Assembly (NCBI GenBank): GCA_028279275.1
Contig: JANQOB010000006.1
Span: forward strand, 1 to 64,000
Direction of reading: 5' to 3'
DNA length: 64,000 nucleotides
DNA from: Gammaproteobacteria bacterium
GTDB taxonomy: Bacteria > Pseudomonadota > Gammaproteobacteria > UBA4575
The translations under genes and the position numbers were made by a program. The notes under the pieces are model-generated. The model had not been told where the DNA came from. It was given only the letters and a program-made list of their open reading frames with translations, and searched no databases. Positions 6,798 to 17,231 of this stretch are shown one piece after another. Position 1 is the stretch's first letter. Every line of letters begins with the position of its first letter.

Positions 6798-7829
6798 TTA
6801 CTCCGTGCCTGATTTATCACCCGATAAACTTGGGTAACTAGAAAGCATACTTACACCCTGCAACGGTTTATTCAGACCGCGATGGCAGGTATTACAATTA
6901 ACTTTTAGTGGGTCTCCTAATACCCCTTTACTTGTAGCAGGCAAAATGTCTGCGATTGAATTGATATACTCGTCATTAATTTCACGTACATGTCTAATAG
7001 CATGCCAGGCATTAGTACGTGCAGCGGGGCTTTGATCCCAAGCAAAAAACGATCGCGAGTTATGGCAATGCGTACAATTCACACCTAATGAATCAGATAT
7101 GTGCATCATCAAACCGTAGGTGGCTTCCGTTTGCACGATGCTGGGTCCTGGTTTTCCGGTAGGTAAGGTGGTTTTGGCTACTACTTCAATTTCATTAACA
7201 TTATTTAAATAAGTCGTTAATGGGTCATATGGCAACGATGTATATGCGACGGTGGCAGATACCGTATTTTGTCCTGTGCTTTTTAACGCGCTAGGATGAG
7301 CAGGTCCCGGATCAGTGCTCCATGCTGCAGTGGGAAGAGGTTTTCCTCTATGACATGTATAACAAGTCACTCCCGTCTCACCCATGTGAGCTTGCCATGC
7401 TGAGTTTGCTTTCCTCGTCATCTCAATCATCTTACGAGCGACCTGCTTGGTATAGATATCTTCAGAAGCAAAATTTCCTGGGACATGGCAATAATTACAA
7501 CCTTGTTCTGGAGAAACCCACTGAGTCATTGATGCCATAAGGCGTGTGAATTCACCGATACTTAAGTCATTTAAAAGTTTTACGTTTTCATATATCTCAT
7601 CGGCTTTAGGCCCTTCAGAACTAACCGGTGGTGAAGGATCAGGTGAAATATTCTCAGCAAGGACTTTTGCTTTGGTACGAGGGTTGACAACATTTTCCAT
7701 TCCCAAGCCACGATAGCCTTGTTGTTCGGAATCAACAGGAGGTAATTCACATGCACTTACTAAAAAAATAAACAACAAACCAATAAAACGGGTAAATATT
7801 TTTTCGCAGTTTTGAATACTTGTAATCAT
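6798..7829 (-). CDS. pufC: tetraheme cytochrome c subunit of the reaction centre
   Basis: 343 residues from ATG at 7829, which overlaps the pufM stop; a GTG one codon earlier is possible. The N-terminus is hydrophobic and ends LFIFLVSACELPP, a lipobox, so it is a periplasm-facing lipoprotein. Four CxxCH heme sites are visible: CNYCH, CYTCH, CTHCH and CNTCH. The subunit re-reduces the photo-oxidised special pair. It is directly coupled to pufLM, then followed by pufBA. Confidence 0.95.
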   Translation of the reverse strand: MITSIQNCEKIFTRFIGLLFIFLVSACELPPVDSEQQGYRGLGMENVVNPRTKAKVLAENISPDPSPPVSSEGPKADEIYENVKLLNDLSIGEFTRLMASMTQWVSPEQGCNYCHVPGNFASEDIYTKQVARKMIEMTRKANSAWQAHMGETGVTCYTCHRGKPLPTAAWSTDPGPAHPSALKSTGQNTVSATVAYTSLPYDPLTTYLNNVNEIEVVAKTTLPTGKPGPSIVQTEATYGLMMHISDSLGVNCTHCHNSRSFFAWDQSPAARTNAWHAIRHVREINDEYINSIADILPATSKGVLGDPLKVNCNTCHRGLNKPLQGVSMLSSYPSLSGDKSGTE

Positions 7830-8809
7830 CACTGCTCTACTCCTTCTGTAGGTAAAGCCAGTGCAGGATCCATTGCGCCCTCAACTGGATACATAGGAGC
7901 GACACCATGTTTTACTGCCCACAAATACCAGTTATCAACAACAGTACCGGTTAGAAGAATACCGATTCCTCCTGTGATGACTGTGAGTACTGCAAACCAC
8001 CAGGCCCAGCGGTGTATTGATTCCATTGTTGCATTGAAACCCATGGTCCAACGCCAAAATATTGCAGCACGTTCTGACGCAGTGCCCCGATCAACAATTT
8101 GATCTATTTCGCGATCACCGCCAAAACGACTGACTGCTAAAATCGTTGCACCATGCATAGCAAATAACACTGCAGACCCATATAAAAACGCAATCGACAG
8201 CATATGAAACGGGTTATAAAAAAGGTTGCCATAGCGAATAGAAAAAGCAGCAGTCCAGTCTAGGTGTGGAAAAATTCCAAATGGTACGGCTTCACTCCAA
8301 CTACCCATCATGATGGGTCGAATAAATCCAAGTACAAGGTAAAGCCAAATAGCAGCCGCAAAAGCCCAGGCGATATGGGTTCCCATTCCTAATGCTTTGG
8401 CACGAAAATAAGTACGAAACCACCATAAAAGGATTGAAGCAGTTAGAAAAAATCCTGCAATTAACCACCAACCACCTTCAGCAAGTGGTGGGATACTTAA
8501 CCCATAACGTGCAGGTGGTGGTTCTAGCGCTAACCAAAAAAACTGACGAACAAATTGAATTGGATCCCAATTAACGGATGCCCACATATTCAAGCCGATG
8601 ATTTCAATTGCAACAAAACCACAGATGATCGATAGAATTCCTGTACCACCAAGATGGATTGGACCAATTTGTGCGTCACCAATTTTGCCTAACCAATAAC
8701 TAAAAGCTCCACCTCCAACTCTTGAGTAATTATCTCGACCTAGGGATACACCAGTAGGATGTGCTTCGCGTACTTGAATTCTTGTAAAGATGTTTTGATA
8801 TTCCGCCAT
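7829..8809 (-). CDS. pufM: photosynthetic reaction centre M subunit
   Basis: 326 residues, starting [18 protein letters not shown]. It has five membrane helices and the family His ligands in segments such as [25 protein letters not shown] and [11 protein letters not shown]. It forms the L-M heterodimer that binds the special pair, accessory pigments, quinones and non-heme iron. It lies 20 nt after pufL and overlaps pufC. Confidence 0.97.
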   Translation of the reverse strand: MAEYQNIFTRIQVREAHPTGVSLGRDNYSRVGGGAFSYWLGKIGDAQIGPIHLGGTGILSIICGFVAIEIIGLNMWASVNWDPIQFVRQFFWLALEPPPARYGLSIPPLAEGGWWLIAGFFLTASILLWWFRTYFRAKALGMGTHIAWAFAAAIWLYLVLGFIRPIMMGSWSEAVPFGIFPHLDWTAAFSIRYGNLFYNPFHMLSIAFLYGSAVLFAMHGATILAVSRFGGDREIDQIVDRGTASERAAIFWRWTMGFNATMESIHRWAWWFAVLTVITGGIGILLTGTVVDNWYLWAVKHGVAPMYPVEGAMDPALALPTEGVEQ

Positions 8810-8829
8810 AACTCGTTTACCTTAAATAA

Positions 8830-9654
8830 TTAGCTCCAGACTGGTAATTCAAGCCACCAGTTCCACCACTCCGGCCAGCCTCGTGTCCAAAATGGCCCAC
8901 TTATTACAATACAAACTGCACTCCAAAAGCTCGCTGATATTGCTAAAAACAATCCAAGACGATGAATTCCAAGAGCACCTATTGAATAACCGATATCATC
9001 ACGGAAGAAAGTATTTTCATGCTCAGCGGTTTTAACTATTTCACCTTTACCAGGGTTAGTTACCGCAAGTATCAGTCCACCATGCAAAGACAATGCAAGG
9101 GCATTCGTGAAGAAAAATGTAATCGCAATCATATGTGCCGGGTTATAGTGAAAGTGCAAAAACTGATAACCCACGTTCGACACCCAATCCAAATGACTAA
9201 TAATTCCGTATGGAAACCCATGACCCCATGCCCCCATCAACATAGGACGTACTACAACCAGTGCTACATAAGCGAGTATGGCAAAACTAAATGCAAATGG
9301 AATGTGTAATCCCATCCCAAGTTTGCGAGAAATTTCTGCTTGCCGAAGTGCCCATGAGATAAATGCACCAAGCGCACAAATGGTAATTAACTGCCACAGC
9401 CCTCCTTCTTTTAATGGTGCCAAACCTAATCCATATTTAAGATCTGGCGGCGCAATATTTATTTGCCAAAGATTCCAAGTTGGGCCGATAGCAGCGCCGT
9501 AGACAATTAACAGCGTTCCCAGAGTTGCAAAAAAGATGGTCGTTACACCAAAGAAGCCTACATAAAATTGGCCTATCCAGAAATCAAATAGATCTCCACC
9601 AATCAGAGTTCCTCCTCTAACTCTGTATTTTTTTTCAAAACTTAGCATTGACAT
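8830..9654 (-). CDS. pufL: photosynthetic reaction centre L subunit
   Basis: 274 residues, starting [20 protein letters not shown], the canonical PufL N-terminus. Five membrane helices include [21 protein letters not shown] (special-pair His) and HRLGLFLA (iron-ligand region). It follows pufQ directly; pufBA are absent from their usual place before it. Confidence 0.97.
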   Translation of the reverse strand: MSMLSFEKKYRVRGGTLIGGDLFDFWIGQFYVGFFGVTTIFFATLGTLLIVYGAAIGPTWNLWQINIAPPDLKYGLGLAPLKEGGLWQLITICALGAFISWALRQAEISRKLGMGLHIPFAFSFAILAYVALVVVRPMLMGAWGHGFPYGIISHLDWVSNVGYQFLHFHYNPAHMIAITFFFTNALALSLHGGLILAVTNPGKGEIVKTAEHENTFFRDDIGYSIGALGIHRLGLFLAISASFWSAVCIVISGPFWTRGWPEWWNWWLELPVWS

Positions 9655-9702
9655 GTTTTAATCCTTAAATGCTTTTTGAATTTTTAAAGGCAAAATCTTC
9701 TA

Positions 9703-9921
9703 CTAGTTCATAAACGCAATAGGAATTGCTGAATAAACCAATTCTCTTGTTTCTCGAAAAATAGATTTACGGCAATCACTTGTTACAAAAAATTTAGATT
9801 TCTTTGGCATTACCCTATTAATCAGAACAAAAATAAATAAGAACATATAAGAGATTGCAAATAAGATTCTAAATTGTATTTTTTCTGAAGTTCTGTTTTC
9901 AGTTATAGATACAGTGTTCAT
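9703..9921 (-). CDS. pufQ: PufQ-like protein
   Basis: 72 residues from ATG at 9921, chosen because GAGGTGAG lies 4 nt before it; a Met 21 nt upstream would place this Shine-Dalgarno inside the gene. One membrane helix (LFAISYMFLFIFVLI) is followed by a basic segment and FRETRELVYSAIPIAFM, which fits the PufQ C-terminal pattern (arginine-rich, ending PFAFM). PufQ is linked to bacteriochlorophyll delivery for antenna and reaction-centre assembly. It lies between bchZ and pufL, as pufQ does elsewhere. Confidence 0.8.
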   Translation of the reverse strand: MNTVSITENRTSEKIQFRILFAISYMFLFIFVLINRVMPKKSKFFVTSDCRKSIFRETRELVYSAIPIAFMN

Positions 9922-9954
9922 ATTTCTCACCTCGTTTAACAAATACTTACTAAT

Positions 9955-11412
9955 TTAATTTCCTGCTGACACAAGTCGAAGACTTGCTTCAGCAACATCT
10001 GATGAAGTCACTTGCTCTTGACCAGAAACTCTTGCATTTCTCTCCGCTGCGTCACGCAATCTTTTCGCAGTAGAGATTCGAACTAAAACTGGAGAAGACT
10101 CAATCAATTCATCTAGAGCGGTTAGCGCATCATCTTCCCACGCAATTTCTTTATCTAAACGTGAAGGCGTGGTTGCAACGGCTTGATCCATATCCGTTCC
10201 GAGTGGAAGAATATTGAACAACGCATCAAAGAGTGCGTTACAAACTTCTTGCAATAAGTACGTAGCACCTGAATAACCCATGAAAGGTGTTCCGGTGTGA
10301 CGTCTAATGATTGCCCCAGGCAAAGACGAAGGTATGTAAACTGCTTGCGAACCAATTTCAGATAAATACATTCGTTCGTTATAACTGCCGAACATTATTA
10401 GTGGTGTTTTTAGTTTTACAGCTTCACGCACCGCCTCGTTATCCGGTTTGACGCCTGCCTTGCGTGAAAATGAAAACGTGCATGGCAAACCTAATTCGGT
10501 TTGTAAAAAGTTTTTAACACCGCGGGTATATGTCTCTGTTGCAACAATTGCGAAGCTCGCAGTACCAAAAAAGTCTTGCGTTACTGACCGCCACAAATCC
10601 CAAATTGGTTTTATGGTTGTGTGTTTTTCACGTTCAATGAAGGGTTCTACATCCAGCTCAAGCAGCTCACCGAGCTTGCGCAAAAATTCTGTGGTGCTTT
10701 CAAGACCAATAGGCGCTTGAAGATAGGGACGATCCAACGCTTCACATAACATGCGCCCATACTCACGATACATGCAAATATTCACGTCAGCTTTAATTAA
10801 ACTTGGAACATCAGCAAGATGACTGCCCATTGGAAAAGTCATATTCACCTCTGCACCAATGCCTTCAACCAAACGGCGAATCTCAGCTAAATCAGATGCA
10901 GAGTTAAAATAACCATAAGTGGGCCCAATAATATTTACTTTGGGTTTTTCACCTTCTTTGCGTTTTTTAGGTTTGGGAATCTTTTTACGGTTACCGCCAT
11001 ACTGTTTCCATAACCAATACATTGCACGATTGGCGCTTTGCCATTGATCCTCATCAATAGTGCGCGGAAGAAAACGTTCGATATTGGTTCCTTCTGGAGT
11101 AACACCACCACCAATCATTTCTGCAATGGATCCGGTAACCACGACACTAGGTAATGAAGGATCAAGTGTTTTATGTGCGCGCTTCATGGATTCTTCTGTG
11201 CCATGTTGACCAAGCTCTTCTTCACCTAAACCTGTTACAACAATGGGTAATTCATGGGGCGGAAGCGCATCTGTGTAATGAAGAACGGAAGTTACAGGAA
11301 GGTTTTCGCAACCTACCGGACCATCAATGATCACTTGCAGCCCTTTGATGGCCGTGAATACATACACGGCACCCCAGTAACCACCTGCACGATCGTGATC
11401 AAGCACTAACAT
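9955..11412 (-). CDS. bchZ: chlorophyllide a reductase subunit Z
   Basis: 485 residues, starting [20 protein letters not shown] nitrogenase-like (NifK-type) subunit of chlorophyllide a oxidoreductase, which reduces ring B to make bacteriochlorins. Conserved Cys in [19 protein letters not shown] belongs to the Fe-S or substrate-binding surface. It overlaps bchY by 14 nt and is followed by pufQ, the typical bchXYZ-puf superoperon arrangement. Confidence 0.96.
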   Translation of the reverse strand: MLVLDHDRAGGYWGAVYVFTAIKGLQVIIDGPVGCENLPVTSVLHYTDALPPHELPIVVTGLGEEELGQHGTEESMKRAHKTLDPSLPSVVVTGSIAEMIGGGVTPEGTNIERFLPRTIDEDQWQSANRAMYWLWKQYGGNRKKIPKPKKRKEGEKPKVNIIGPTYGYFNSASDLAEIRRLVEGIGAEVNMTFPMGSHLADVPSLIKADVNICMYREYGRMLCEALDRPYLQAPIGLESTTEFLRKLGELLELDVEPFIEREKHTTIKPIWDLWRSVTQDFFGTASFAIVATETYTRGVKNFLQTELGLPCTFSFSRKAGVKPDNEAVREAVKLKTPLIMFGSYNERMYLSEIGSQAVYIPSSLPGAIIRRHTGTPFMGYSGATYLLQEVCNALFDALFNILPLGTDMDQAVATTPSRLDKEIAWEDDALTALDELIESSPVLVRISTAKRLRDAAERNARVSGQEQVTSSDVAEASLRLVSAGN

Positions 11413-12994
11413 CTTGCGCTACCTTTTTATTCATGCGTTCTTTTGCTAAGCGTTCGATTTTATGCATGTATCGTTCTTTAAATTTTGAATGATCGGCTGG
11501 AATGTCTTCCCAAATTCCAGCATTGTCATCAACACCTACCCCGGTAAAAAAACTTTTCATTTTATTGAAACGTTCTTTGCCACTTATCGCAGCATTTACG
11601 ACTTGAGCGAGTGAGCCTGCGCCTGCCACACCCATTAGCGGTCGCGCAGAAATTAAATTCGTAAAATAAAGCGATGGGATGGAAAGCTCTTTTGCCTTTT
11701 GCACAACGGGTGTTGTGCCGATTGCAAGATCAGGAGAAAACTCTTGCATAGCAGCAAGATCTTCTTCTAATGAAGCACGATAATTTACCTTGATTCCTTT
11801 AGCATCCAACCACTGACGGTCAGGCTCGGACCATTTAGTTTGGGGACATGCAGTACCCACATAACGGACATCAGCGCCACTCTCAACTAACAAGCGAGCA
11901 ACGAGTAATTCTGATCCTTCGTAGCCTGATAATGTGATGCGTCCATTAATTGGGAATGCTGACAATGCAGCTTTGATAGCTGGAAGTGTCGCGTTTTTAA
12001 CGCTATCAATTTTTGCAGGTTCTACTGCGCAAGATTCACCGATTGCTTCAATCCATGCTGCTGTCCCATCGTATCCAACCGGTGCAGATCCAACCACTGA
12101 TCTACCTGCTGTTTCAAACTCTCTTATGCACGCTGTGTAAAAAGGATGTATTGCCGCAACCACTTGAGAATCAAGTGCAGAATATAATTCTCGCCATTCT
12201 CGTGTGGGCACAACACTTCCTAACGCTAAACCCATTGGTTCTAAAATTTTAGAAATTCCCACAGGATCCGCAGGAAACATTTCACCAAGTAAGGTAACTT
12301 TTGGTTTTGAAGATAAAATTTCACGTGGTGCAGCGACAGGTCCTTGCTCGGCTTCATTACGCGCATAGTTAAGCATTGCACCTGCTAGCACATCTTTTGC
12401 TTCTGCATGTGTAGGCACACCAAACCCTGGTACGTCAATTCCAATTATTCGTACACCGTTAATTTCTTTAGGTAACAAATCCAGAGGAACACCTGAAGCG
12501 GTGGGCACGCAAAGATTTATGATCACTACGGCATCATATTTTTCAGGCTCTGCAAGTTTGTATACTGATTCACGTATGTCTTCATAAAGCTTGCCAGTTA
12601 CCAGTGTTTCAGAATCAAATGGCACATATCCAACTGTTCGCCGTGCACCATAGAAATGTGAAGTGAATGTCAAACCATAAACACAACAGGCAGAACCAGA
12701 TAACACTGTTGCTGTGCGTCGCATGCGCAAACCAACACGCAATGAACCAAATGCCGGGCACATACTTTGTGGTTGATCGTGAGGACCAAGTGGATAATCT
12801 TTAGCATACTGATCTAGCGTTTCAGTCTTACCTGCTTTTTTTGCAGCACGATTCAACTCATCTTTCCCTGCGTGGCAACCAATGCCATTACTAGAATGAT
12901 TATCAGACGAGTTCGCTTCAAGCTTTACGGGTATAGGTTCACCATTTGAAAATGATGGCGCCTTTAACATGACTGATGAATTAGACAGCGTCAT
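11399..12994 (-). CDS. bchY: chlorophyllide a reductase subunit Y
   Basis: About 531 residues using the ATG at 12994. An upstream in-frame Met at 13036 and a downstream one at 12970 are alternatives; none has a strong Shine-Dalgarno. The gene overlaps the bchX end, implying translational coupling. Nitrogenase-like (NifD-type) partner of BchZ. Conserved cysteines are seen in [21 protein letters not shown] and [12 protein letters not shown]. The first 40 or so residues are not conserved-looking. Confidence 0.93.
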   Translation of the reverse strand: MTLSNSSVMLKAPSFSNGEPIPVKLEANSSDNHSSNGIGCHAGKDELNRAAKKAGKTETLDQYAKDYPLGPHDQPQSMCPAFGSLRVGLRMRRTATVLSGSACCVYGLTFTSHFYGARRTVGYVPFDSETLVTGKLYEDIRESVYKLAEPEKYDAVVIINLCVPTASGVPLDLLPKEINGVRIIGIDVPGFGVPTHAEAKDVLAGAMLNYARNEAEQGPVAAPREILSSKPKVTLLGEMFPADPVGISKILEPMGLALGSVVPTREWRELYSALDSQVVAAIHPFYTACIREFETAGRSVVGSAPVGYDGTAAWIEAIGESCAVEPAKIDSVKNATLPAIKAALSAFPINGRITLSGYEGSELLVARLLVESGADVRYVGTACPQTKWSEPDRQWLDAKGIKVNYRASLEEDLAAMQEFSPDLAIGTTPVVQKAKELSIPSLYFTNLISARPLMGVAGAGSLAQVVNAAISGKERFNKMKSFFTGVGVDDNAGIWEDIPADHSKFKERYMHKIERLAKERMNKKVAQDVSA

Positions 12995-13982
12995 AAATAA
13001 CTTCGAGAGATGGTTTGGTAATTTTTTCAACACCACACATGTCGGTAAGAGTTGCAGGTTCTAACTCCACATCTCTACCAACCGTTTCACCACTAAAAAG
13101 ATTGAGGAGCTGATCTTGCGACAAAGGTGTCGGTCGCTGTGGAGGTGCGTCGGCAACATTTATCGCTAGCTCCTCAAACAATGCACCCCACTCTCCCTGT
13201 GGGTAACCTATGATTTCGTAATTGGCACTTTTACGTCTGATATCTTCATGCGCTGGAATAGCAGCCAAAACAGGTATGGATGCTTTTTTAGTAAATGCTT
13301 CTGCTTCACCTGTTCCATCGTCTTTATTAATTACCATACCGGCAACACCAACATTGCCACCTAACTTGCGAAAATACTCAACGGCAGAACATACATTATT
13401 CGCAACGTATAAAGACTGTAGATCATTTGAAGCAACTACTATCACTTTTTGACACATATCACGTGCTATTGGTAAACCAAAGCCGCCACAAACAACATCG
13501 CCTAAAAAATCTAGCAGGACATAATCAAAACCCCAATCGTGAAAACCAAGTTTCTCTAATGTTTCAAAACCATGGATAATTCCACGCCCCCCGCAACCGC
13601 GCCCTACTTCTGGTCCGCCAAGTTCCATTGCAAACACACCATCACGTTTAAAACAAACATCACTAACTTGAACTTCATCGCCTGCTTGTTTCTTTTTGGA
13701 TGAAGTTTCAATAATTGTTGGGCAAGCTTTCCCGCCAAACAATAGCGAGGTGGTATCACTCTTAGGGTCGCAACCAATTAATAAGACTTTTTTTCCTAAC
13801 TGCGCCATCATGTAAGAAAGGTTTGCTAAGGTAAAACTTTTACCTATGCCCCCCTTACCATAAATAGCAATTATTTGTGTTCTCTCAGCTGCTGGAGATG
13901 TTTTTGAAGAATCAGGTTTCTCTATTGTCATTCCAATATCTTCAACTGCAACTTTTGCAGCTGCTTTAATGGATGCATTCAT
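12981..13982 (-). CDS. bchX: chlorophyllide a reductase iron protein X
   Basis: 333 residues, NifH/BchL-like ATPase that donates electrons to BchYZ. The P-loop is [15 protein letters not shown] near residue 42. Cys ligands for the bridging 4Fe-4S cluster occur in GPEVGRGCGGRGI and [13 protein letters not shown]. The start abuts the bchC stop exactly. Confidence 0.96.
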   Translation of the reverse strand: MNASIKAAAKVAVEDIGMTIEKPDSSKTSPAAERTQIIAIYGKGGIGKSFTLANLSYMMAQLGKKVLLIGCDPKSDTTSLLFGGKACPTIIETSSKKKQAGDEVQVSDVCFKRDGVFAMELGGPEVGRGCGGRGIIHGFETLEKLGFHDWGFDYVLLDFLGDVVCGGFGLPIARDMCQKVIVVASNDLQSLYVANNVCSAVEYFRKLGGNVGVAGMVINKDDGTGEAEAFTKKASIPVLAAIPAHEDIRRKSANYEIIGYPQGEWGALFEELAINVADAPPQRPTPLSQDQLLNLFSGETVGRDVELEPATLTDMCGVEKITKPSLEVIYDAV

Positions 13983-14924
13983 TTAATGTACCCTCCAATC
14001 TAAAATCATTTTTAAACATGTTGAATCTTCAAAAGCAGTTCGATAGGCAGAAGTTGCATGAGTTGCTTTTTGAGAATTTGAAATTAGCCCATCAAGAGAT
14101 AAGCTACCGTCATGTATCATTTCATTCACAGCAATCAAGTCCGGCTGCTTCCATTCAGCTGCAACTCGTAAATGAAGTTCACGCATAAACGCTGGCGGAA
14201 AATCAAATGAAAGTGGTTTGTCGTAGAACCCTGCTAAAATAATTTCACCACCAGGACTAAGATGTTTAATGAGGTCGTCTAGCAATGCGTGATTGCCACT
14301 CACATCACAAATTGTTTTGTATTGTTTTTCTTGATCACAATATGGATTGACGACTGAATAATCACTTGCACCATGCATTCGATTCGGATCACTTTCCCAA
14401 ACCGTCGGCGCAGGATGACCATATGCCATTACCAATCTCGCGAGCAGTCGACCTAAAACACCATGACCTACGATGAGATCAGGTAAAACTGTATTCGAAT
14501 CTGCTTTTAAAATGTGATGTGCAGTAGCCGCAAGTGCTAATAACGTTCCACGTTCTTGTAATGAATCATCAATAGAAAGCGCACGGGAATCAGGCACTAC
14601 TAATTTCGAAGCAGTACCACCAAAAAGTCCTTTTATTTCACCAAAGCAAGTGGCACCTGGAACAAACACACGCTCACCCACTTTATGACTACAAGCAGAA
14701 CCTGCTTCAACAACACGCCCTACTGATTCATAACCCGGTACGAGTGGATACGCTAAACCAGGAAAATCGGGCATGCGCCCGGTCCATAATAATCTTTCAG
14801 TGCCAGTACTGATTCCACTCCACTCCACTTGCACTACAAGATCAGAGTCTGTTGGATCGGTTAAAGAAATTTCACCTATAGAAAGACTGCCTGGTTTTTC
14901 AAATATCACAGCGGTGGCATGCAT
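13983..14924 (-). CDS. bchC: bacteriochlorophyllide a dehydrogenase
   Basis: 313 residues, medium-chain dehydrogenase fold. It oxidises the 3-hydroxyethyl group to the acetyl of bacteriochlorophyll a. GISTGTERLLWTGRMPDFPG and YPLVPGYESVGRVVEAG are BchC signatures, and GHGVLGRLLARL is the nucleotide-binding glycine motif. It is the first gene after a paired PpsR site, so that promoter should drive bchCXYZ-pufQLMC-BA. Confidence 0.95.
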   Translation of the reverse strand: MHATAVIFEKPGSLSIGEISLTDPTDSDLVVQVEWSGISTGTERLLWTGRMPDFPGLAYPLVPGYESVGRVVEAGSACSHKVGERVFVPGATCFGEIKGLFGGTASKLVVPDSRALSIDDSLQERGTLLALAATAHHILKADSNTVLPDLIVGHGVLGRLLARLVMAYGHPAPTVWESDPNRMHGASDYSVVNPYCDQEKQYKTICDVSGNHALLDDLIKHLSPGGEIILAGFYDKPLSFDFPPAFMRELHLRVAAEWKQPDLIAVNEMIHDGSLSLDGLISNSQKATHATSAYRTAFEDSTCLKMILDWRVH

Positions 14925-15006
14925 GGGAAACTTCCTGCTTAAAATCTAGTGGGTGTAAAAAAACACGGCATATAACTCCCATGGTTATATCCATTTATGA
15001 TAGTAG

Positions 15007-15050
15007 TGTATTGTTCTATTGACAGTAGCTAATGTCAAGATATATTGACA
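15007..15050. promoter_or_regulatory. paired PpsR boxes upstream of bchC
   Basis: TGT-N12-ACA at 15007-15024 and a fully palindromic TGTCAA-N6-TTGACA at 15033-15050, separated by 8 bp. They lie in the crtF-bchC intergenic DNA, about 80-125 bp before the bchC start. Both boxes are perfect matches, so this is the strongest such pair in the window. Confidence 0.9.
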
Positions 15051-15068
15051 CTATAATCCTTAAATTGT

Positions 15069-16187
15069 TTAAGGTTTTTGCGCAATAATTGCCTGTGTAA
15101 TGAGCGGTCTTGGTGTTTTAAGCACTTTTATTTGATCGAATCCGATTTCATCTAAGATTTCACATATCAACTGTGGTGAGCGTGGTTTTCCACTCTGCAT
15201 TGCCAGCAGATAAAACACGAAATAAACATCACCCACCTGCCCTGACCCTGATGATCCCGCCATCGGTTCCGCAATTAAAAGTGTGCCTTTGCTCTGCAGG
15301 ACTTCTAAAATTTTTCGGAGTAATGGATAGATAAATTCATCGTCATGATCATGTAATACACGAACTAACGAGATTACATCTGCACCCGCCGGTAGTGGTG
15401 ACTCAAAAAGATTGCCCGCCACAGTAGAAATTTTAGCTTGATGTTTTGACAAGTTCTCTTCAGCTTTTTTGATTACTGCGGGTAAATCAAATAAAACGGC
15501 CTCAAGATGTGGCCATTGCTTACAAACATTTAATAAAAAAGTGCCATTGCCACCCGCGAGATCAAGCAATTTCTTATGTTGTCGAAATGAGTATGTTTCT
15601 AGAATATCCTCCGCTAGTAGTTGCATCGAATCCGACATCAGATTCGTATAATCCGTTACTTGCTGTGTGGTGAGATCAAGCGGATCCTCTATTCGCGAAT
15701 AACCCCAGAAGTTTGCTAATTGCGTTTGCTGCGCTTCGCCACGCAACAATGCAATCGGATCATTCAAGTCAGCATAAAAATGTTCATGATGCCTAATCAT
15801 TGATTCAATGCCAGGGTTGCCAAGATATGCTGCGCCTAGCTCTCCCAATGTGTATTTTTGTTTTGAAACTTCCTCAACCAGATTCAATGATTTGGCAGCA
15901 ATTAATAATTGATCCGTTGCCTCAATCGGTAAGCTAATTTCCTTTGCCAGTTCTTCAAGCGTGAGCGGTTTTGTCGCAATATGCTTAAAAACGTCTAGTT
16001 TTACGCATGTATACAAAACCTGTGAATAGACAAATCCTGCACATATATCGAAGAGTGCATTAGCTTTGCGCCTCGCAATAGACTTGGTAATAAAAGAAGA
16101 TGACGCCCAACGTTGAAAACGCTGGTTAGTAAGCAGGTTATTACGAAGCTTTAATTTTACTTCATGCAACCATTCCACGAACATCAA
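15069..16187 (-). CDS. crtF: hydroxyneurosporene-type O-methyltransferase
   Basis: 372 residues. The C-terminal SAM-methyltransferase domain shows LLDLAGGNGTFLLNVCK (glycine-rich loop) and a catalytic-type segment SLVRVLHDHDDE; the N-terminal part is a winged-helix dimerisation domain. It methylates the tertiary hydroxyl of 1-hydroxy carotenoids in the spirilloxanthin/spheroidene pathways. It overlaps crtE by 26 nt. Confidence 0.93.
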   Translation of the reverse strand: MMFVEWLHEVKLKLRNNLLTNQRFQRWASSSFITKSIARRKANALFDICAGFVYSQVLYTCVKLDVFKHIATKPLTLEELAKEISLPIEATDQLLIAAKSLNLVEEVSKQKYTLGELGAAYLGNPGIESMIRHHEHFYADLNDPIALLRGEAQQTQLANFWGYSRIEDPLDLTTQQVTDYTNLMSDSMQLLAEDILETYSFRQHKKLLDLAGGNGTFLLNVCKQWPHLEAVLFDLPAVIKKAEENLSKHQAKISTVAGNLFESPLPAGADVISLVRVLHDHDDEFIYPLLRKILEVLQSKGTLLIAEPMAGSSGSGQVGDVYFVFYLLAMQSGKPRSPQLICEILDEIGFDQIKVLKTPRPLITQAIIAQKP

Positions 16188-17115
16188 CTGTATCGTCGAA
16201 CGTACTTAAACGCTGCTTTTTATATTCGCCCTCAGAAACCTGCTCATCAGATGGAATAAATTGATTCGCTTCTTCAATAATAAGGTCACGTAACCAATCT
16301 CTACCTGGGCAATTTGGCACTGATATTGTAGCTTGTGCGATGAGTTCCTTTAGACGCGTAATAGAATTTTCTAAACCACACTGCAAAACAATATTGGGAC
16401 AATCAATTTTTGAATCTTGGTTCACAGGTTTCCCAAGGACACTTTCTGATGGCATCGTTACATCAAGGATGTCATCGGCAATTTGATAAGCCTCACCGAT
16501 ATATTGACCCAGAGATATCCAAGGTTCGGGGTCCACACCAGAGGCTATTGCGCCACATTTAGTTGCTGCGGTAAAAAGTGATCCAGTTTTAGCTTGATGG
16601 TATGTAGTAATGTCTGCCTTGCTTTCACACTCCCATGCTTGACCTGCAGAAATCCCGCTAGGCGCTCCCACTGATTTGCCAAGAGTTATTAATAGTTGAG
16701 TAAGACGATGAGGTTGTCGTCCTTGTGCATGTGCTTGATTAATCGCCAGCGCAACTGTTTCAAATGCGTGCACGATCAATGCATCACCTGTAAGCAATGC
16801 AAGCTGTTCGCCATATTTAACATGTACCGATGGTTTGCCTCTGCGTGTATCGGCATCATCGAAGCATGGCATATCATCATGTACGAGTGACGCACAATGA
16901 AGAATCTCTATCGCGGCGCAAGCAGCATTGGATATTTCTGGATCGACATCCCCATTTGCGCAGGCGACCGCTAAACATAATTTTGGCCGGACCCGAGCTC
17001 CACCTGGAAAGACAGCATACTGAAGTGCTTCAGCTAATTTAGGAGGACATGCGCTAGAAGTCGCTCGATCAATTGATTTATGCAAGACATGCTCTATTCT
17101 TTCTTTTGCATCCAT
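16162..17115 (-). CDS. crtE: geranylgeranyl diphosphate synthase
   Basis: 317 residues, trans-prenyltransferase fold. The first Asp-rich motif is DDMPCFDDADTRRGKPS, and the second is QIADDILDV. It supplies the C20 precursor for phytoene (CrtB) and for the phytyl tail (BchG/BchP). It is divergent from crtD, with a shared regulatory region containing two PpsR boxes. Confidence 0.95.
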   Translation of the reverse strand: MDAKERIEHVLHKSIDRATSSACPPKLAEALQYAVFPGGARVRPKLCLAVACANGDVDPEISNAACAAIEILHCASLVHDDMPCFDDADTRRGKPSVHVKYGEQLALLTGDALIVHAFETVALAINQAHAQGRQPHRLTQLLITLGKSVGAPSGISAGQAWECESKADITTYHQAKTGSLFTAATKCGAIASGVDPEPWISLGQYIGEAYQIADDILDVTMPSESVLGKPVNQDSKIDCPNIVLQCGLENSITRLKELIAQATISVPNCPGRDWLRDLIIEEANQFIPSDEQVSEGEYKKQRLSTFDDTVDVRGMVA

Positions 17116-17145
17116 AAGAAACCCCCTAAATAGGCCATTTCATAG

Positions 17146-17189
17146 TGTATAGATTAATTTACAGTCTATACTGTAAACTATTTTAGACA
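17146..17189. promoter_or_regulatory. paired PpsR boxes between crtE and crtD
   Basis: Perfect TGT-N12-ACA boxes at 17146-17163 and 17172-17189, separated by 8 bp. They sit in the 116-bp divergent region and can repress both crtEF and crtDC. Confidence 0.9.
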
Positions 17190-17231
17190 TATAATCTAGT
17201 TAATTCATAGCTAATTCAAGGACAGCAGCTA

